Assembly: GCF_014279655.1 (NCBI RefSeq)
Contig: NZ_CP047946.1
Coordinates: 2,790,001-2,854,000, forward strand
DNA: 64,000 nucleotides
Source: Synechococcus sp. ROS8604
GTDB lineage: Bacteria; Cyanobacteriota; Cyanobacteriia; PCC-6307; Cyanobiaceae
Direction of reading: 5' to 3'
A program made the translations under genes and the position numbers. Under the pieces are notes generated by a model. That model searched no databases. It worked only from the letters and a program-made list of their open reading frames with translations, and was not told where the DNA came from. Positions 11,625 to 20,293 of this stretch are shown here, piece by piece; positions within the stretch are counted from its first letter, which is position 1, and every line of letters starts with the position of its first letter.

Positions 11625-13220
11625 ATGGAATTACGGCGTGACTTAAGCCTCACAAGCCTCACCCTCACCGTCGTCACCGGAACCATCGGATCGGGATGGT
11701 TGTTTGCCTCCTATTACGCCGCCCGAACGGCCGGACCCGCAAGCCTGCCCGCCTGGCTCTTAGGAGGCTTGATCTCCTTTCTTCTCGCTCTCGTCTTTGC
11801 GGAGCTGGGCTCTCTCATCAACAGTTCCGGGGCCTTGGCCCAGATTCCACTCCTAAGCCACGGTCGCCTATCGGGTTTCATCGGTGGTTGGAGCATCTGG
11901 ATCAGCTATCTGTGCGTGCCAACGATCGAGCTGATAGCCATGCTCGACTATCTCGACAGCAGCCTGCCCTGGCTCACACAGGATCGGAACGGCACACAAA
12001 TTCTCAGCGGAGCCGGTCTAGCTGTCGCCATCGTCTTGATGGTGTTCTTCACCTGGATCAACCTCAACGGTGTGAAGGGTCTCGCCCGCTGGATCGACAA
12101 CCTCACCATCTGGAAGTTGATCGTGCCGCTCCTGGTGGCGGGTGTGTTGATGCTGCTCAGTCAGCACTGGGGGAACCTGAGCATCCCGGTCACGATCGGA
12201 AGCGATCCATCTGCAATCAAAGCTGGCAGCGGTACGGAACTGGTAAATGCCGTCGGAAGCGGAGGCATTCTGTTCTGCCTCCTTGGTTTTCGCACCGCTG
12301 TTGACCTTGCTGGAGAGGCGCGCAACCCCCAACGCAATGTGCCGCTCGCCATGGGACTAGGGCTCGGCATCAGCCTGCTGATTTACCTGGTTCTGCAGTG
12401 GTCTTTCCTGGTGAGCGTGCCGCCGGAAGCCCTCCAGCAGGGATGGTCCCAACTCAGCCTCAGCCAACATGGCGGTCCGCTTGCAGCCATCGCCCTTGGC
12501 CTTGGTCTGGGCTGGATGGTGGTGCTGTTGCTGATCGACGCAGCCCTTTCCCCCAGCACAACCGCAATGGCCTATTTGGGAGTATCGGCGCGGGTGAGCT
12601 GGATGATGGGTCGCTGCAAGCTGCTCCCTGAGTCTCTGGGTCGGGTCAACAGACATGGGGTGCCGGATCTTGCCGTCGTCAGCAGCTTGGTGTTGGGATG
12701 TGCCCTGTTCTTGATCGGCCCAGGCTGGCAACAGGTTGTGGCCTTTCTCACCGCAGCGCAAATGATCGCCCTAGCCATGGGGCCAGCAAGCTTGTTAGCC
12801 CTGCGCCAACAACTCCCACAAGAACAAGGCCATTTTCGAATTCCCTATCCCACGGCCATAAGCGCCTTGGCCTTTGTGATGGCAACATGGGCGACGAACT
12901 GGTGCGGTCGCACAGCGCTTGAGGGAGCCGTGCTCGCCATCGGAATCCCGAGCCTGATCTTTGCGCTTCACAACTGGCGAAAACGCCAGCAAATTGAAAC
13001 CAAAGCAGGACTTTGGTGGGGGCTGTATCTCGGACTACTTGTGTTGGACATAGAACTGTTCAGCAAAGGACGACCCCTGGAACTCTCGAACCCGGCCCAT
13101 CTCGCAGTCCTGGCGGGGATAGCCCTTCTAGTGCTGCCAATAGCGGTCAACAGCGCCCTACCAGAAGTGTCACCCCACGCGCTCACACACTTAGGAAACG
13201 ATCCACCACATCTTGGCTGA
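11625..13220 (+). CDS. APC-family amino acid permease
   Basis: Multi-pass inner-membrane transporter of the amino acid-polyamine-organocation superfamily. The first helix carries the substrate-binding GTIGSGWLF motif (about residues 19-27) and roughly twelve to fourteen hydrophobic segments follow over 531 residues. The substrate cannot be read, and the start ATG is unambiguous. Its 3' end overlaps the 3' end of urtE on the other strand by 38 bases, so the two convergent transcripts must read into each other. Confidence 0.88.
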   Translation: MELRRDLSLTSLTLTVVTGTIGSGWLFASYYAARTAGPASLPAWLLGGLISFLLALVFAELGSLINSSGALAQIPLLSHGRLSGFIGGWSIWISYLCVPTIELIAMLDYLDSSLPWLTQDRNGTQILSGAGLAVAIVLMVFFTWINLNGVKGLARWIDNLTIWKLIVPLLVAGVLMLLSQHWGNLSIPVTIGSDPSAIKAGSGTELVNAVGSGGILFCLLGFRTAVDLAGEARNPQRNVPLAMGLGLGISLLIYLVLQWSFLVSVPPEALQQGWSQLSLSQHGGPLAAIALGLGLGWMVVLLLIDAALSPSTTAMAYLGVSARVSWMMGRCKLLPESLGRVNRHGVPDLAVVSSLVLGCALFLIGPGWQQVVAFLTAAQMIALAMGPASLLALRQQLPQEQGHFRIPYPTAISALAFVMATWATNWCGRTALEGAVLAIGIPSLIFALHNWRKRQQIETKAGLWWGLYLGLLVLDIELFSKGRPLELSNPAHLAVLAGIALLVLPIAVNSALPEVSPHALTHLGNDPPHLG

Positions 13221-13890
13221 GCTCGGAGGTAGAGCCACTGGCCACAATTCCACCGCGCTGCATGGCGTAATAACGATCCGCTTGTCGAACAAAATGCAAA
13301 TGCTGCTCCACTAGCAGAACGCCAATCCCTTTCTCAGCGATAATTCGTTGAACGGCAGCTTCAATATCTTGCACAATATTGGGCTGGATCCCTTCCGTTG
13401 GCTCATCAAGAAGCAATAATTTAGGCTGGCCCAAGAGAGCACGAGCAATAGCAAGCTGCTGCTGCTGACCTCCGGAGAGATCACCTCCTTTACGTGAAAG
13501 AAACTCCTGGAGAATTGGGAAGAGCTCATAAATAAAAGGATCAATTCGACGATTTCGAGAAAGACCACCTGGGAGAGCCTCCATCCCCAACATCAAATTC
13601 TCTTCAACAGTTAATTGAGGAATGATTTCCCTCCCCTGAGGTACATAACCAAGTCCAGACCTGGCACGCTGATGAGGAGGCTGACGCTCCATTCCATGGC
13701 CTTCAAAAATAATCTCACCGGATCGTGGTTTAAGCAAACCGATCAGAGACTTAAGGAGTGTGGTTTTACCCACCCCATTCCGGCCGATGAGACAAACCAT
13801 TTCCCCAGCGAGGACCCTTAGATCAACATCTCGAAGAATATGGCTTTCGCCGTAATAGGTATTGAGACCGCGAATCTCGAGCATTGTCAT
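13183..13890 (-). CDS. urtE: Urea ABC transporter ATP-binding protein UrtE
   Basis: One of the two ATPases of the high-affinity urea importer, of the LivF type. Walker A is GRNGVGKTT (about residues 37-45), the signature LSGGQQQQLAIARAL is near 137, and Walker B is LLLLDEPTEGIQP. Length 235 is normal. It starts inside the end of urtD with a four-base ATGA overlap, and is the last gene of ureEFG-urtABCDE. Assignment to urea rather than branched-chain amino acids rests on the adjacent urease genes and the UrtA-type binding protein. Confidence 0.95.
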   Translation of the reverse strand: MTMLEIRGLNTYYGESHILRDVDLRVLAGEMVCLIGRNGVGKTTLLKSLIGLLKPRSGEIIFEGHGMERQPPHQRARSGLGYVPQGREIIPQLTVEENLMLGMEALPGGLSRNRRIDPFIYELFPILQEFLSRKGGDLSGGQQQQLAIARALLGQPKLLLLDEPTEGIQPNIVQDIEAAVQRIIAEKGIGVLLVEQHLHFVRQADRYYAMQRGGIVASGSTSELSQDVVDRFLSV

Positions 13891-14660
13891 TGAGCTTCGT
13901 CCTCCTTAGTTCCCAAATAAACCTCGATCACTCGAGGATCCTGTTGCACCTGATCCATCGAGCCCTCACAAAGAACATGACCCTGATGCAGGACAGTCAC
14001 AGGGCTCTCGAGACGACGAATAAATTCCATATCGTGCTCAATCACCAAAACAGTGTGTTCTCCAGCCAAAGACTTCAGCAAATCAGCCGTTAGGTCAGTT
14101 TCCTCATCTGTAAGACCTGCAACTGGCTCATCCACCAGCAAGAGGTCAGGATCCTGACCAACCAACATCGCAATTTCCAACCACTGCTTCTGTCCATGAG
14201 ACAGAGATCCAGCTCTCCAGTCGGCACGAGACTGAAGATTGACTATACTAATTAAATGGTGAACTTGGTCGCGCTGCTCAGCACGAATGCGACCAAACAG
14301 CAAAGACCAAGGCTGCTTTGACCGACTAACAGCCAATGCCAAGTTGTCCTGAACCGTTAAATCTTCAAACACACGCGGGCTTTGGAATTTACGACCAATT
14401 CCAAGTCGAGCAATGCGATGTTCAGGGATTCCAACCAGAGAGCGGCCTTTAAAAAGCACGCCTCCTGAGCTGGGAGCAACCTTGCCCGTGATGACATCGA
14501 GAAACGTGGTTTTCCCAGCCCCATTTGGACCGATCACAGCCCGAAGCTCCCCAGGTTGCAAGCTTAGATTTAGGTCTCGAAGGGCAAGAAAACCATCAAA
14601 ACTAACCGTGATGTCTTTGAGCTCCAGAAGTGCTCTGGAGCCAGAAACAATATTGCTCAT
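13887..14660 (-). CDS. urtD: Urea ABC transporter ATP-binding protein UrtD
   Basis: Second ATPase of the urea importer, of the LivG type. Walker A is GPNGAGKTT (about residues 42-50), the signature is LSHGQKQWLEIAMLV, and Walker B is DLLLVDEPVAGLTDEE; VLVIEHDMEF follows. LivG-type proteins have a long C-terminal tail, here ending PRVIEVYLGTKED. The start ATG overlaps the urtC stop and its own stop overlaps the urtE start, each by four bases. Confidence 0.95.
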   Translation of the reverse strand: MSNIVSGSRALLELKDITVSFDGFLALRDLNLSLQPGELRAVIGPNGAGKTTFLDVITGKVAPSSGGVLFKGRSLVGIPEHRIARLGIGRKFQSPRVFEDLTVQDNLALAVSRSKQPWSLLFGRIRAEQRDQVHHLISIVNLQSRADWRAGSLSHGQKQWLEIAMLVGQDPDLLLVDEPVAGLTDEETDLTADLLKSLAGEHTVLVIEHDMEFIRRLESPVTVLHQGHVLCEGSMDQVQQDPRVIEVYLGTKEDEAQ

Positions 14661-15787
14661 GGCTGCACCTCCTCATTGCCATCAACTTCAAGTTGCGGAT
14701 AAGTGCCAATCGGCCGAATAAAGCCCACACGGGACATCAGATTCCTCGGGCCTTCTCCTCTGAACCAACCAATCACGCCCTCAGGTAGTGCCGTCACCAC
14801 AAGAATAAACAACCCACCTTGAATGAAAAGCCAAGTTTCAGGCAATGCTTCGCTGACCAAACTTTTGGCGTACATGATGACAACGGAACCCAAAATCGCT
14901 CCTACCAAGGTTCCACGACCACCAACAGCAACCCAAATGACCATTTCGATCGAAAAGGGTACAGTCATGAACTGGGGGGAAACAATCCCAGATTGCACGG
15001 TGTAGAGCGCTCCACCAATACCCGCCAAGCCCCCAGCGATTGCGAACACGATTGTTTTAAACAATGTTGGGTTATACCCAGCAAAGCGAAGTCTTGGCTC
15101 ATCATCGCGGATCGCAATCAGAACATTTCCAAAGCGACCACGCACAACCCATCGTAAAAACATCCAAACGAAGATCACAACGACAGCAGTCACCCAAAAG
15201 AAGCCTCGCTGCATCTCTGGCGATCCCAACTCGAGCTGGCCAAACAGCACGGTGACATCTGTTTTCAGACCATTGGTGCCATTAATTAGCTTTTGCTGTC
15301 CATTGAAGAAGTTGAAAAAGACCAACAGAGCAGCCTGGGTCAAAATCGAAAAATAAACCCCCTTAATTCGATTGCGAAACACCAAGTTCCCCAATACAGC
15401 TGCAAGCAAAGCAGGGACTAGCCAAATTGCAATGAGCGTAAAGAGAGGCGAACGAAAGGGCTCCCAAAACAATGGCAACCGATCAACTCCATACAAACTG
15501 AAGAATTCAGGAATAGAATTGGGCATATCAATAGAACTCCTCAGTTGGAGATACATTGCAGCGGCATAACCTCCAAGAGCAAAGAAAATCCCCTGACCAA
15601 GACTCAGAAGACCTGTAAAGCCCCAAATCAAATCAATCCCAAGCGCCACAATCGCTAGCGATAGAAACCGACCCAACAGGTTCAGACGGAAAACAGGAAG
15701 AACCGATGGAGCAGCAACGATTACCGCGATGATCAACACCCAAACAGCCACCGAGAGCCATGGACGCTGTTGAAAAGAACGAAACAT
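14657..15787 (-). CDS. urtC: Urea ABC transporter permease UrtC
   Basis: Inner-membrane permease of the LivM type, pairing with UrtB. About nine to ten hydrophobic segments are visible, with conserved LSLGQGIFFALGGYAAAMYL near residues 60-80 and GLAGIGGALYTVQSGIVSP in the cytoplasmic-loop region. Two starts are possible: TTG at 15802, overlapping the urtB stop by 11 bases, or ATG at 15787 just after it. I chose the ATG (MFRSFQQRPW). Length about 376 fits. Confidence 0.94.
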   Translation of the reverse strand: MFRSFQQRPWLSVAVWVLIIAVIVAAPSVLPVFRLNLLGRFLSLAIVALGIDLIWGFTGLLSLGQGIFFALGGYAAAMYLQLRSSIDMPNSIPEFFSLYGVDRLPLFWEPFRSPLFTLIAIWLVPALLAAVLGNLVFRNRIKGVYFSILTQAALLVFFNFFNGQQKLINGTNGLKTDVTVLFGQLELGSPEMQRGFFWVTAVVVIFVWMFLRWVVRGRFGNVLIAIRDDEPRLRFAGYNPTLFKTIVFAIAGGLAGIGGALYTVQSGIVSPQFMTVPFSIEMVIWVAVGGRGTLVGAILGSVVIMYAKSLVSEALPETWLFIQGGLFILVVTALPEGVIGWFRGEGPRNLMSRVGFIRPIGTYPQLEVDGNEEVQP

Positions 15788-15791
15788 CAGT

Positions 15792-16946
15792 TCAAGCCTC
15801 AATCATGCGGCCTTTTTGCGGGAACAGGCCTGAAGGACGGAACTGAAGGAACACCACAATGAGGGCAAACACCATCACCTGAGCCATGCTCGTGGTCGCA
15901 AAAAATTCAACGCCACCAGCCAGTGGCCCAGGCATATCGGGCCAAATCGTAAGCAGCCTCCCCGCTCCAATCAGATCAGTTATCAAGCCGATCGCAAATG
16001 AAGCCAAGACGGTGCCGAAAAGATTGCCAACACCACCTAGCACCACAACCATGAAACAGCCCACGATGTAAGACGTTCCAACGTTGGGACCTACCGAACC
16101 CAACAACGACACTGCAACTCCAGCCACCCCAGCCAAACCGGAACCGATCCCAAAGGTGAGGACGTCAACGGTGTCAGTCGGAATGCCGAGGCAGTCGCTC
16201 ATCGAACGATTCTGAGTGACTGCCCGGATCCGAATACCCCAAACACTGCGGTTAAGGAACCAGATCACCCCAACGACTGCGATCAATGTCATCACGATGA
16301 TCACAAGACGTGGCACCGGAAATGTGAGATCCATCCACTCGAGACCACCGCGCATCCACTTCGGAGCGGTGACATCCACATTGCGGGATGTTGCCTTAGC
16401 AATACGGCTAATTTGCGAGGCCAATCCACCCGCAAATAACACTCCAATGAAAGCAGAAACAGCCCAACCAGCTAGTCGCACAAACCGAGATTGACGACCC
16501 TCCAAAAAGGTATTCGGAAGAAACAACGGAATACTGAATCCGAGCACGAGAAACACAACCATTCCTGCCGCATAAGCAAGCGGAACGCTGCGCACAAACT
16601 GCTGGAGAATCAAACTGACACCCCACGTAGCAAGCAGAGTCTCCAGTGGACTCCCATAGAGACGTCGTATCACTGTGCGTTCAAGCAAAATACCAACAAC
16701 ACCGCTCACAACGAAGGCGCATGGAATAGCAACCAATACGTAGGCGTTGTAAATAGGTGCAAGTAGGGGAAGTTTGAAAATGAGCTGCACCACGTAGGTG
16801 GTGTAGGCACCGAGCATGATTAATTCGCCATGAGCGAGATTAATCACACCCATCAAGCCAAACACAATGGCCAGTCCAAGGGCGGCCATCAGCAACACAG
16901 AGCCGATGGCCACACCGTTGAACAGACTTTCAAAAAGCAGTTGCAC
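15792..16946 (-). CDS. urtB: Urea ABC transporter permease UrtB
   Basis: Inner-membrane permease of the LivH type for urea uptake. Conserved LAIVFGLMGVINLAHGELIM (about residues 22-41) and ITQNRSM-like VTQNRSMSDCLGI are visible among eight or nine hydrophobic segments. The frame is open from an ATG at 17009, but that reading would translate the hairpin that follows urtA. The GTG at 16946 (giving MQLLFESLFNGVAIG) leaves the hairpin outside the gene and gives 384 residues, a normal length, so I prefer it. Confidence 0.92.
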   Translation of the reverse strand: MQLLFESLFNGVAIGSVLLMAALGLAIVFGLMGVINLAHGELIMLGAYTTYVVQLIFKLPLLAPIYNAYVLVAIPCAFVVSGVVGILLERTVIRRLYGSPLETLLATWGVSLILQQFVRSVPLAYAAGMVVFLVLGFSIPLFLPNTFLEGRQSRFVRLAGWAVSAFIGVLFAGGLASQISRIAKATSRNVDVTAPKWMRGGLEWMDLTFPVPRLVIIVMTLIAVVGVIWFLNRSVWGIRIRAVTQNRSMSDCLGIPTDTVDVLTFGIGSGLAGVAGVAVSLLGSVGPNVGTSYIVGCFMVVVLGGVGNLFGTVLASFAIGLITDLIGAGRLLTIWPDMPGPLAGGVEFFATTSMAQVMVFALIVVFLQFRPSGLFPQKGRMIEA

Positions 16947-16970
16947 GGGGGGGTCTAGTAGGCGAAACAA

Positions 16971-17002
16971 ATAAAAAGAGGAGCCCCCAAGGGACTCCTC
17001 TT
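16971..17002 (-). terminator. Hairpin between urtA and urtB, likely partial terminator
   Basis: Read on the minus strand, AAGAGGAGTCCC and GGGGCTCCTCTT form a stem of about 12 pairs (one T-G wobble) around a TTGG loop, followed by a T-rich run (TTTATTT). It lies 35 bases downstream of the urtA stop and just before urtB. This has the form of an intrinsic terminator, but urtBCDE need transcription through it, so it probably lets only part of the transcripts pass or stabilises the urtA mRNA end. Confidence 0.8.
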
Positions 17003-17036
17003 GTAGCAATCCATCAATCGATGGAGCTATCGATGA

Positions 17037-18332
17037 TCAAAGCTTGTACTTCTCTCCCTTGCTGGGATCAGACCAATCGCAAGCGAAACCCTTCGATGTG
17101 GGCTCAAACTGGTTCCAGGTCTGAGGATCAATTGGGTTATCCGACTCTTCTACGATTTCGAACTGACCATCTGCAGTGATCTCTCCGATCCGAACGATTT
17201 GAGAGATGTGATGGTTAGGACGAACCTCGATGGGTCCTTGAGGAGCATCGAACTTGATACCAATCAGGGCTTCACGTACTTTGTCGTCATCGAAAGTACC
17301 GGCTTTCTCAACAGCCTGCTTCCAGAGGTAGACCATGTTGTATGCAGACTCTTGAGGGTCGGCAACAACGCGGTCAGCGCCATACTTAGCTTTGAAGTCT
17401 GCAGCAAACTTCTTCGAAGCCGGCGTATCAATGGACATCATGTAGTTCCAAGCGCCGTAATGACCCTCAAGGAACTCAGGTCCAATTGTGCTGATTTCTT
17501 CTTCTGCAATGGAATAGCTCATCACGTAGTAGCCCTTTTCAGGAGTGATTCCAGCATCCTGAATCTGCTTAAAGAAAGCAACATTCTGGTCACCGTTCAG
17601 GGTGTTGATAATCACACCACCATCAGGCAAGGCTTTTTTAATCTTGGCGATAATTGGAGCAACCTCAGTATTACCTAGAGGCAAATAGTCTTCACCAACC
17701 ACTTTTCCACCCAGAGACTTCACCTGCTCCTTGGTAATGGTGTTTGAAGTACGAGGGAAGACATAGTCAGAGCCCACTAGATAGAAAGGCTTCCCTGCAG
17801 CTGGTGACTTCTCGAACATGAAGCTGGTCGCTGGCTCCGACTGCTGGTTAGGAGTCGCGCCGGTGTAAAAAATATTCTTCGAACACTCTTGCCCTTCGTA
17901 CTGAATTGGGTAATACAGAAAAGCATCCTTCGATTCGTACACCGGAAGCATTGCCTTACGGCTGGCAGAGGTCCAGCCGCCAAACACAACAGGAACTTTG
18001 TCCTGATCGATGAGTTTTTTGGACTTCTCAGCAAACGTGGGCCAATCGGAGGCACCGTCTTCAACGATGTAATCAATTTTGTATTTCTTGCCGTCTACCT
18101 CAACACCACCGGCAGCATTGATTTCATCAATGGCCATCTTTTCTGTATCCACCAAGGTGGACTCAGAAATCGCCATCGTCCCCGTTAGAGAATGAAGGAT
18201 GCCGACAGTGACGCTGTCGTCAAATTCCACGCTGGAGGCTTTCTCATCGCCACCACCACAAGCGGTGACGGCCAGACCCAGCGACGCTGCGGCCATGCCG
18301 ACGAAGAGACGCTTGGACAATGATGAACTCAT
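17037..18332 (-). CDS. urtA: Urea ABC transporter substrate-binding lipoprotein UrtA
   Basis: Periplasmic urea-binding component. The N terminus is a lipoprotein signal with lipobox AVTAC around residue 25, followed by a Gly/Asp/Glu-rich linker. The mature protein starts VTVGILHSLTGTMAISES, characteristic of the UrtA/AmiC group, and contains VFGGWTSASRKAMLPV and SAYNMVYLWKQAVEKAG. Start ATG at 18332 (MSSSLSKRLF) gives 431 residues; a longer frame from 18347 adds five. An NtcA-like promoter lies upstream and a hairpin follows the gene, so urtA may be expressed more strongly than the membrane genes. Confidence 0.96.
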   Translation of the reverse strand: MSSSLSKRLFVGMAAASLGLAVTACGGGDEKASSVEFDDSVTVGILHSLTGTMAISESTLVDTEKMAIDEINAAGGVEVDGKKYKIDYIVEDGASDWPTFAEKSKKLIDQDKVPVVFGGWTSASRKAMLPVYESKDAFLYYPIQYEGQECSKNIFYTGATPNQQSEPATSFMFEKSPAAGKPFYLVGSDYVFPRTSNTITKEQVKSLGGKVVGEDYLPLGNTEVAPIIAKIKKALPDGGVIINTLNGDQNVAFFKQIQDAGITPEKGYYVMSYSIAEEEISTIGPEFLEGHYGAWNYMMSIDTPASKKFAADFKAKYGADRVVADPQESAYNMVYLWKQAVEKAGTFDDDKVREALIGIKFDAPQGPIEVRPNHHISQIVRIGEITADGQFEIVEESDNPIDPQTWNQFEPTSKGFACDWSDPSKGEKYKL

Positions 18333-18377
18333 GAGTACCAAAAACAAGTTGATTGACGCTTAAACGCCGGAGCACGA

Positions 18378-18420
18378 AAGGTACAGATCAAGAGCCGCAG
18401 GTTCCTGTATCAATAAAAAC
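18378..18420 (-). promoter_or_regulatory. NtcA-activated promoter of urtA
   Basis: On the minus strand GTT-N8-TAC (18420-18407) differs from the NtcA consensus GTA-N8-TAC at one base. After 23 bases comes TACCTT (18383-18378), which fits the TAN3T -10 form. That is the class II NtcA geometry, and it predicts a start near 18372 with about 40 bases of leader before the urtA ATG. Confidence 0.7.
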
Positions 18421-18449
18421 AATTTGACTCTTAAGCGCCTAAATACCCT

Positions 18450-19052
18450 TCATTCTTGTATCTGTTGCAACACAAAGGCTTCCACAAGATCGAGTCCTTC
18501 CCCATTTCGAAGGTTGGTAAAGCACCAGGGTCGATCCCGCCGCATCCTCAGCGTGTCCTGTTCCATCACGACTAAGTCAGCACCAACAAGGGGAGCCAGA
18601 TCAATCTTGTTAATCACCAATAAATCGGATCGTGTAATTCCAGGACCGCCTTTGCGAGGAATCTTGTCCCCAGCCGCTACATCAATCACATAAATACAAA
18701 GGTCGACTAATTCGGGGCTAAAACTGGCCGCAAGATTGTCACCTCCGCTCTCCACCATCACCAAATCAAGCCTTGGGAACTGACGTTCCAGTTCACCCAC
18801 AGCCGCTCGGTTGATGGAGCAGTCTTCTCGGATCGCCGTATGCGGGCACCCTCCGGTTTCAACCCCACGGATGCGCTCAGGCTCTAAGGCACCTGAACGC
18901 GTCAGGAATTGGGCATCCTCTTGGGTGTAAATGTCATTGGTCACAACCGCCAATTGCAGGCGATTGCGCAATCTCCTGCACAGCGCTTCCACGAGCGCTG
19001 TCTTGCCTGAGCCCACCGGCCCGGCGATGCCAAGCCTGAGTTTGCTGCTCAT
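18450..19052 (-). CDS. ureG: Urease accessory GTPase UreG
   Basis: GTPase that powers nickel insertion into the urease active site together with UreD, UreF and UreE. The P-loop [18 protein letters not shown] is at about residues 11-28, the metal-binding CPH motif is in [16 protein letters not shown], and [10 protein letters not shown]-like [16 protein letters not shown] gives the guanine-specificity NKxD. Length 200 is typical. Its start overlaps the ureF stop. urtA follows on the same strand after 117 bases with its own promoter. Confidence 0.97.
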   Translation of the reverse strand: MSSKLRLGIAGPVGSGKTALVEALCRRLRNRLQLAVVTNDIYTQEDAQFLTRSGALEPERIRGVETGGCPHTAIREDCSINRAAVGELERQFPRLDLVMVESGGDNLAASFSPELVDLCIYVIDVAAGDKIPRKGGPGITRSDLLVINKIDLAPLVGADLVVMEQDTLRMRRDRPWCFTNLRNGEGLDLVEAFVLQQIQE

Positions 19053-19720
19053 CAGCTCCGGAACAAACGTGAATACAACTCAGCATGCGCCAACTGGGCC
19101 AGCCCCGCACCAGCACCACCACACCAAAGGGTGTACGGGTCTTGATCTTTCAAAACAGATGCCTGTTCACGAATCATCGGCAACAGCTGCTGCTGGATCC
19201 GTTGAGCCGTGGTGGGACCCAGCGGCACCAAGCGAACCGCTGCACTGAGCTGATTCGCAACCCAGCCGTAGAGATAACCCTCCACCATCTCCAGCTCAGA
19301 AATCTTCAACGACAAAGCAGCCCAAGCCCAGGCCGCCGGCCATGCCAGCACCACCGGCTGAGGCAATGGATGTCCAAGATCAACCATCAACTGCAGCAAA
19401 GAACCGCCCATCTGTCCTTGCTGGGCACGCACCTCAGCCGACTCCCTCAAAGCCAACAACCAACCATCCAAAGACATCAACTCGCTGGGCATCTCTGACC
19501 TTTCTTGCTCCCAGCGTTGAAGCTGGACGCGCAATGGGTTTAATGCCGCAGCCTCCAACCTCAGGGCACCCCTTTGCAGCTCCGCTTCAATCCAATGTTG
19601 GAGGTCTAATTCATCGATCAATGAACCATTCTGGATCAAAACTTCAAGACCCTCGGAATAGCTAAAAGCGCCAACGGGCAAGGCAGGACTCACCAACTGC
19701 AGCAATGCAAGCGAGGTCAT
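19052..19720 (-). CDS. ureF: Urease accessory protein UreF
   Basis: Helical urease chaperone acting in the UreDFG complex as a checkpoint for GTP hydrolysis. The N-terminal [21 protein letters not shown] is the UreF signature and [20 protein letters not shown] is its conserved C-terminal half. Chosen start is ATG 19720 (MTSLALLQ), overlapping the ureE stop by ATGA. The longer frame from 19774 would run into ureE. Length 222. Confidence 0.94.
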   Translation of the reverse strand: MTSLALLQLVSPALPVGAFSYSEGLEVLIQNGSLIDELDLQHWIEAELQRGALRLEAAALNPLRVQLQRWEQERSEMPSELMSLDGWLLALRESAEVRAQQGQMGGSLLQLMVDLGHPLPQPVVLAWPAAWAWAALSLKISELEMVEGYLYGWVANQLSAAVRLVPLGPTTAQRIQQQLLPMIREQASVLKDQDPYTLWCGGAGAGLAQLAHAELYSRLFRS

Positions 19721-20184
19721 GCGTGCTGATGGCCGATGTAAGCACCGCCTTCTGGCATGAAGGGACAGCAACACCGTGTCACCTTCAATCCGCGACCGTT
19801 AAGCATGGTGGCGAGGACGGAGTCGTTGAGCAACAACAGCTCATGCTCATGCAACTCAAGAGCTACATGGCGATTACCCAAGTGATAGGCAGCCTCAAGC
19901 AGGGCCAGCGGCGTTGCTGCCTCCACTCTCAACAACTCCTCAGGAGCCGCAGTCACCAGCACATGCACCTGATGATGCGCATCGGTGAGGCGATCACCTG
20001 GCGTTAACGGGCGCTCGCGAGGCAGCTGCAACAACACGTCTCGACCACAGGCCGTGCGACGACGTCCACGCAGCACCGTGCGCTGATCCGCACTCAGCGG
20101 CAACTCCATGACAGCGAGGGTGGCATCAGGCAATGGCTCCTCAGACAAGAGGCGGTGGTCCAACACGATCAAACCAACATCCAA
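19717..20184 (-). CDS. ureE: Urease accessory protein UreE
   Basis: Nickel metallochaperone for urease. The N-terminal peptide-binding domain contains RGRRRTACGRDVLLQLPRE-like sequence, and the C-terminal metal-binding domain has AAYHLGNRHVALEL, whose His is the conserved Ni ligand. The C-terminal tail is only GHQHA, not the long His-rich tail of some species, so nickel storage is unlikely. It is first in ureEFG and diverges from ureD; an NtcA-like palindrome lies about 60 bases before its start. Confidence 0.93.
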   Translation of the reverse strand: MDVGLIVLDHRLLSEEPLPDATLAVMELPLSADQRTVLRGRRRTACGRDVLLQLPRERPLTPGDRLTDAHHQVHVLVTAAPEELLRVEAATPLALLEAAYHLGNRHVALELHEHELLLLNDSVLATMLNGRGLKVTRCCCPFMPEGGAYIGHQHA

Positions 20185-20245
20185 GGGTTCAGATAGCCAA
20201 CGAGATCACACAACAAAGACTGCCCAACCAGCACGCCTTCGTTTG

Positions 20246-20259
20246 GTAGTGCTTGCTAC
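20246..20259. promoter_or_regulatory. Perfect NtcA-type palindrome between ureE and ureD
   Basis: GTA-GTGCTTGC-TAC is an exact match to GTA-N8-TAC. Toward ureE, CAGTCT (20222-20217) sits 23 bases from the box, which places a start near 20211 and a leader of about 27 bases. Toward ureD there is no recognisable -10 and the box is only 34 bases before the chosen ATG. I therefore infer that it drives ureEFG. Confidence 0.6.
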
Positions 20260-20293
20260 AGAGCTGAGCAGAGTTGGCGTCGAGCGTGCACTG

